Part shown: positions 61,484 to 64,000 of the stretch, in pieces | Numbering within the stretch: position 1 is the first letter of the stretch | How the letters are laid out: each line of letters opens with the position of its first letter | Assembly: GCA_039105265.1 (NCBI GenBank) | Contig: JAPFFF010000004.1 | Span: forward strand, 1,054,001 to 1,118,000 | Direction of reading: 5' to 3' | DNA: 64,000 nucleotides | Source of the DNA: Tritrichomonas musculus | Lineage: Eukaryota > Parabasalia > Tritrichomonadida > Tritrichomonadidae | Position numbers and translations under genes: made by a program | The notes under the pieces: generated by a model | The model's input: only the letters and a program-made list of their open reading frames with translations | What the model was told of the DNA's origin: nothing | Database searches by the model: none

Positions 61484-62264
61484 ATGCTGCTTGGAGAATC
61501 GTTGTTGTTTGGAAGAGAATCGTTGCTGTTTGGGAGAGAATCGATGCTGCTGGAAGAGAATCGATGCTGCTTGGAGAATCGTTGTTGTTTGGAAGAGAAT
61601 CGATGCTGCTTGGAGAATCGTTGTTGTTTGGAAGAGAATCGTTGCTGCTTGGAGAATCGTTGTTGTTTGGAAGAGAATCGTTGCTGTTTGGGAGAGAATC
61701 GATGCTGCTGGAAGAGAATCGATGCTGCTTGGAGAATCGTTGCTGTTTGGAAGAGAATTGATGCTGCTTGGAGAATCGTTGTTGTTTGGAGAATCGTTGT
61801 TGTTTGGAAGAGAATCGTTGCTGTTTGGAAGAGAATCGATGCTGCTTGGAGAATCGTTGTTGTTTGGAAGAGAATCGTTGCTGCTTGGAGAATCGTTGTT
61901 GTTTGGGAGAGAATCGATGCTGCTTGGAGAATCGTTGTTGTTTGGAAGAGAATCGTTGCTGCTTGGAGAATCGATGTGGCTGGAAGAGAATCGATGCTGC
62001 TTGGAGAATCGATGCTGCTGGAAGAGAATCGATGCTGCTTGGAGAATCGTTGTTGTTTGGGAGAGAATCGATGCTGCTTGGAGAATCGTTGTTGTTTGGA
62101 AGAGAATCGTTGCTGCTTGGAGAATCGATGCTGCTGGAAGAGAATCGATGCTGCTTGGAGAATCGTTGTTGTTTGGAAGAGAATCGTTGCTGCTTGGAGA
62201 ATCGTTGTTGTTTGGGAGAGAATCGATGCTGCTTGGAGAATCGTTGTTGTTTGGAAGAGAATCG
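61484..62264. repeat. 40-unit minisatellite of 18/20/21-bp units
   Basis: Forty units in a row, each ending GAATCG (one GAATTG): 18-bp type ATGCTGCTTGGAGAATCG, 20-bp type ATGCTGCTGGAAGAGAATCG, and a 21-bp type TTGTTGTTTGG(A/G)AGAGAATCG. They alternate in a higher-order pattern, mostly 18+21. The plus strand has almost no C except in ATCG and CTG, a marked strand bias. It contains no stop triplet in any of the six frames except one TGA at 61759-61761. Long open frames across it (up to 280 codons) repeat LGESLLFGRES, LENRCCLEENRCC or WRIVVVWKRI; I regard them as consequences of the repeat, not a gene. Confidence 0.92.
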
Positions 62265-62352
62265 ATAATGTTAGTATAAAATTATTGTTGTTGGAAGAGA
62301 ATTTTTGGGAAAAATTGCTGATCTATCGCAGATCTTTGTTGAATATCTATAT

Positions 62353-63990
62353 TCACTCAAAAATGTCTGAACCCAAAACCCAAAATGGTGTTTCTTTGTT
62401 TTTTTTATGTGTTTGAGGTATATTTGTGATCTTCACTTTTGTGCCGTCTTGGCACAACAACAAATACAAAAAAACATTAAGTACATTTTTCAAATTTAGA
62501 GAATAATATTAGCTAAAAAAAATTGTTATTTTTTAGATATTTTATGTTTACCAAATAGAAAATTATATATTAATAATATATTAATAGTTTTTTTAATATT
62601 TAACTAACTAGTTTTCACAAAACCCAATAATTTTTTGTTTTAATTATTGCTTTTTTTGTTTTTTTGGGTTTGGTATTGTACAACTTATAAAAAATGTGTT
62701 TGCTTTGTCTTTATATTGTTTAATTATTCAATATATTATTTTTCTGTTTTGTTGTCTTCTAAATAATAAATTTATTGAAATATAAATATTTTAATAAATA
62801 TAAATAATAAATTGAATTAAATTCAAATACTTTTTCGTGTTTTATATTTAATCATTATTTATCCCATTTAATAATTTTATAATCATATATAAAATAAATA
62901 TATTTTATTATATTAATATATATTATTACAAATAAAACATTTACTATTTTATATATCGATTAGCAAATGAGTAATTTGATCAATGAATAAAATGTGAAAT
63001 AAACCTTGTTCAAAAAAGTTTTTTGAAAAAACATTACCTCCCTCTCAATTTAAAATAATCATATCTTTATATTTTAAATATGAATTACTCTTTTATAATT
63101 TAATTAATAATATGCTAATTATATAATATATTATTACAGAAGAATAATGCAATTAAATTGTTTGATAAAAAAGATAAAATGATTTATATTTTTCTTTCAA
63201 AGAAAAATTGAATATTATGAAAGAAATTCAAAGAAAGTATTCGTTATATTTCAAATATTCTGAAATCTTGTTGAGAAAGTATATGAAAAATAAAACAACC
63301 ATTTAATTTTTCTTAATTTATCATATTTTTTATAAAATTTACTTTTCGCACTTAAAATAAATAATATTCTATTAAGATTGGATTTTACATAAAAGATCTT
63401 TTTTATTCAAAATAATTGAAATATTGGTAATAATCTGTAAGAGCTATGCTGCCACTTTTACATAATTAATAATATAAATATTATATTTTAGATATATTTA
63501 TAAATATAAATAAATAAAATATCATGGATAAAATTCATAAATAGTTAAGATATTTTAGTTTTATATTTTGTTAATTTATTTTTTTTATTTGAATCGATGA
63601 GCTTTAATTTTAAAAATTAAATAAAAAATAGATAATTGTGAATATATCAATAAATGCATTTTATCTTGATAATAAATGATATAGAATTACTTAAAATATG
63701 TATTATAATTTATATAATATATATTTATATAATTATCACAATTAAACAAAAAATAACAGCTTTGAATAGTCATAATGCATCTATTTATAATTATAAAAAA
63801 ATTCTAATTGAACTTTTTCTGTATGATGGGTTTCACTCAAAAAAAATTAAGTTTGTTTGGGTTTATCTCAAAATTTAATAAAGTTTGTTTGGGTTCAATT
63901 TTTTTTTGAGAAGGTTTGTTTGTGTTTGGACGATCATTTTCAAACCCAATTTTTTTTTATATGATTTTGTGTTCATACATTTTTGAGTGA
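62353..63990. mobile_element. possible 1.6-kb element with imperfect inverted ends
   Basis: TCACTCAAAAATGTCTGAAC at 62353 onward and the reverse complement of the sequence ending at 63990 agree at 24 of 26 positions. The interior is AT-rich without a gene. GTTTGTTTGGGTT is repeated near 63850-63900, and another TCACTCAAAA lies at 63833. The right end is 10 bp from the window edge and no target duplication is visible, so the call is tentative. Confidence 0.4.
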
Positions 63991-64000
63991 TTATTTGGCA

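Noticed and set aside
61437-62416. Overlapping open frames of 166-310 codons through the minisatellite as protein-coding genes
   Set aside because: All are open only because the repeat units lack stop triplets. They overlap in different frames, none has a signal for a start, and the composition (Cys/Trp/Leu repeats) is dictated by the DNA unit.

Overview
The window looks like a chromosomal piece of a parabasalid protist, most likely a trichomonad close to Tritrichomonas or Trichomonas. The DNA is very AT-rich. Genes are compact and almost all intronless, and sit between AT-only spacers. Several start codons lie a few bases after an initiator-like TCA(Y/W)-type element. The gene families are also typical of trichomonads: many divergent kinases, Sel1 repeats, BTB-like and ankyrin proteins, discoidin (F5/8-type C) tails, BspA-like leucine-rich repeats, Rab GTPases, R2R3 Myb, and a beta-helix surface protein. 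The species is an inference; no rRNA or tRNA gene was seen.

Layout. 0-27 kb is gene-dense: the start of an N-myristoylated small protein (cut by the window edge), a BTB-like/ankyrin gene with four interruptions, a TMEM62-like membrane phosphoesterase, a kinase with a formin-like proline-rich region and a discoidin tail, an RCC1/coiled-coil protein, an R2R3 Myb factor, a CAMK-like kinase, a beta-helix surface protein, a small unknown gene with a decayed-looking tail, a 2,523-residue pseudokinase/Sel1 protein, and a TKL-type kinase.

27.5-36.3 kb is one large Mutator-like element (MULE, 8,839 bp) with two matching terminal inverted repeats of about 525 bp. It carries an intact-looking FAR1/MULE transposase and about 5 kb of other sequence. 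It sits in a run of A next to the tail of a broken surface-protein gene.

36.5-55 kb returns to genes: a cytosolic BspA-like LRR protein, a small unknown, an aldo/keto reductase, a large Asn/Gln-rich unknown, two tandem Rab GTPases, a broken Stealth-type phosphotransferase gene, a C2/BTB-like/discoidin protein, a membrane-anchored transglutaminase-like protein lacking its cysteine, and a MATE exporter. A 1.33-kb mariner-sized element lies between two of them.

55-64 kb is gene-poor and repeat-rich: a 784-bp MITE-like element with an 8-bp target duplication, paired hairpins, a 131-bp tandem repeat, a 22-bp tandem array, a fossil fragment of a Polinton/Maverick, a 40-unit minisatellite almost free of stop codons in all six frames, and a possible further element at the window end.

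How the genes fit together: there are no operons. The kinases, Rabs, C2/BTB/discoidin protein, prenylated transglutaminase-like protein and myristoylated protein suggest signalling and membrane traffic. The beta-helix, LRR and Stealth genes relate to surface or glycan functions. The strongest leads are the ankyrin gene whose interruptions all fall at the same inter-repeat loop, the young MULE with cargo, the several apparently undescribed terminal-inverted-repeat elements, and the stop-free minisatellite.
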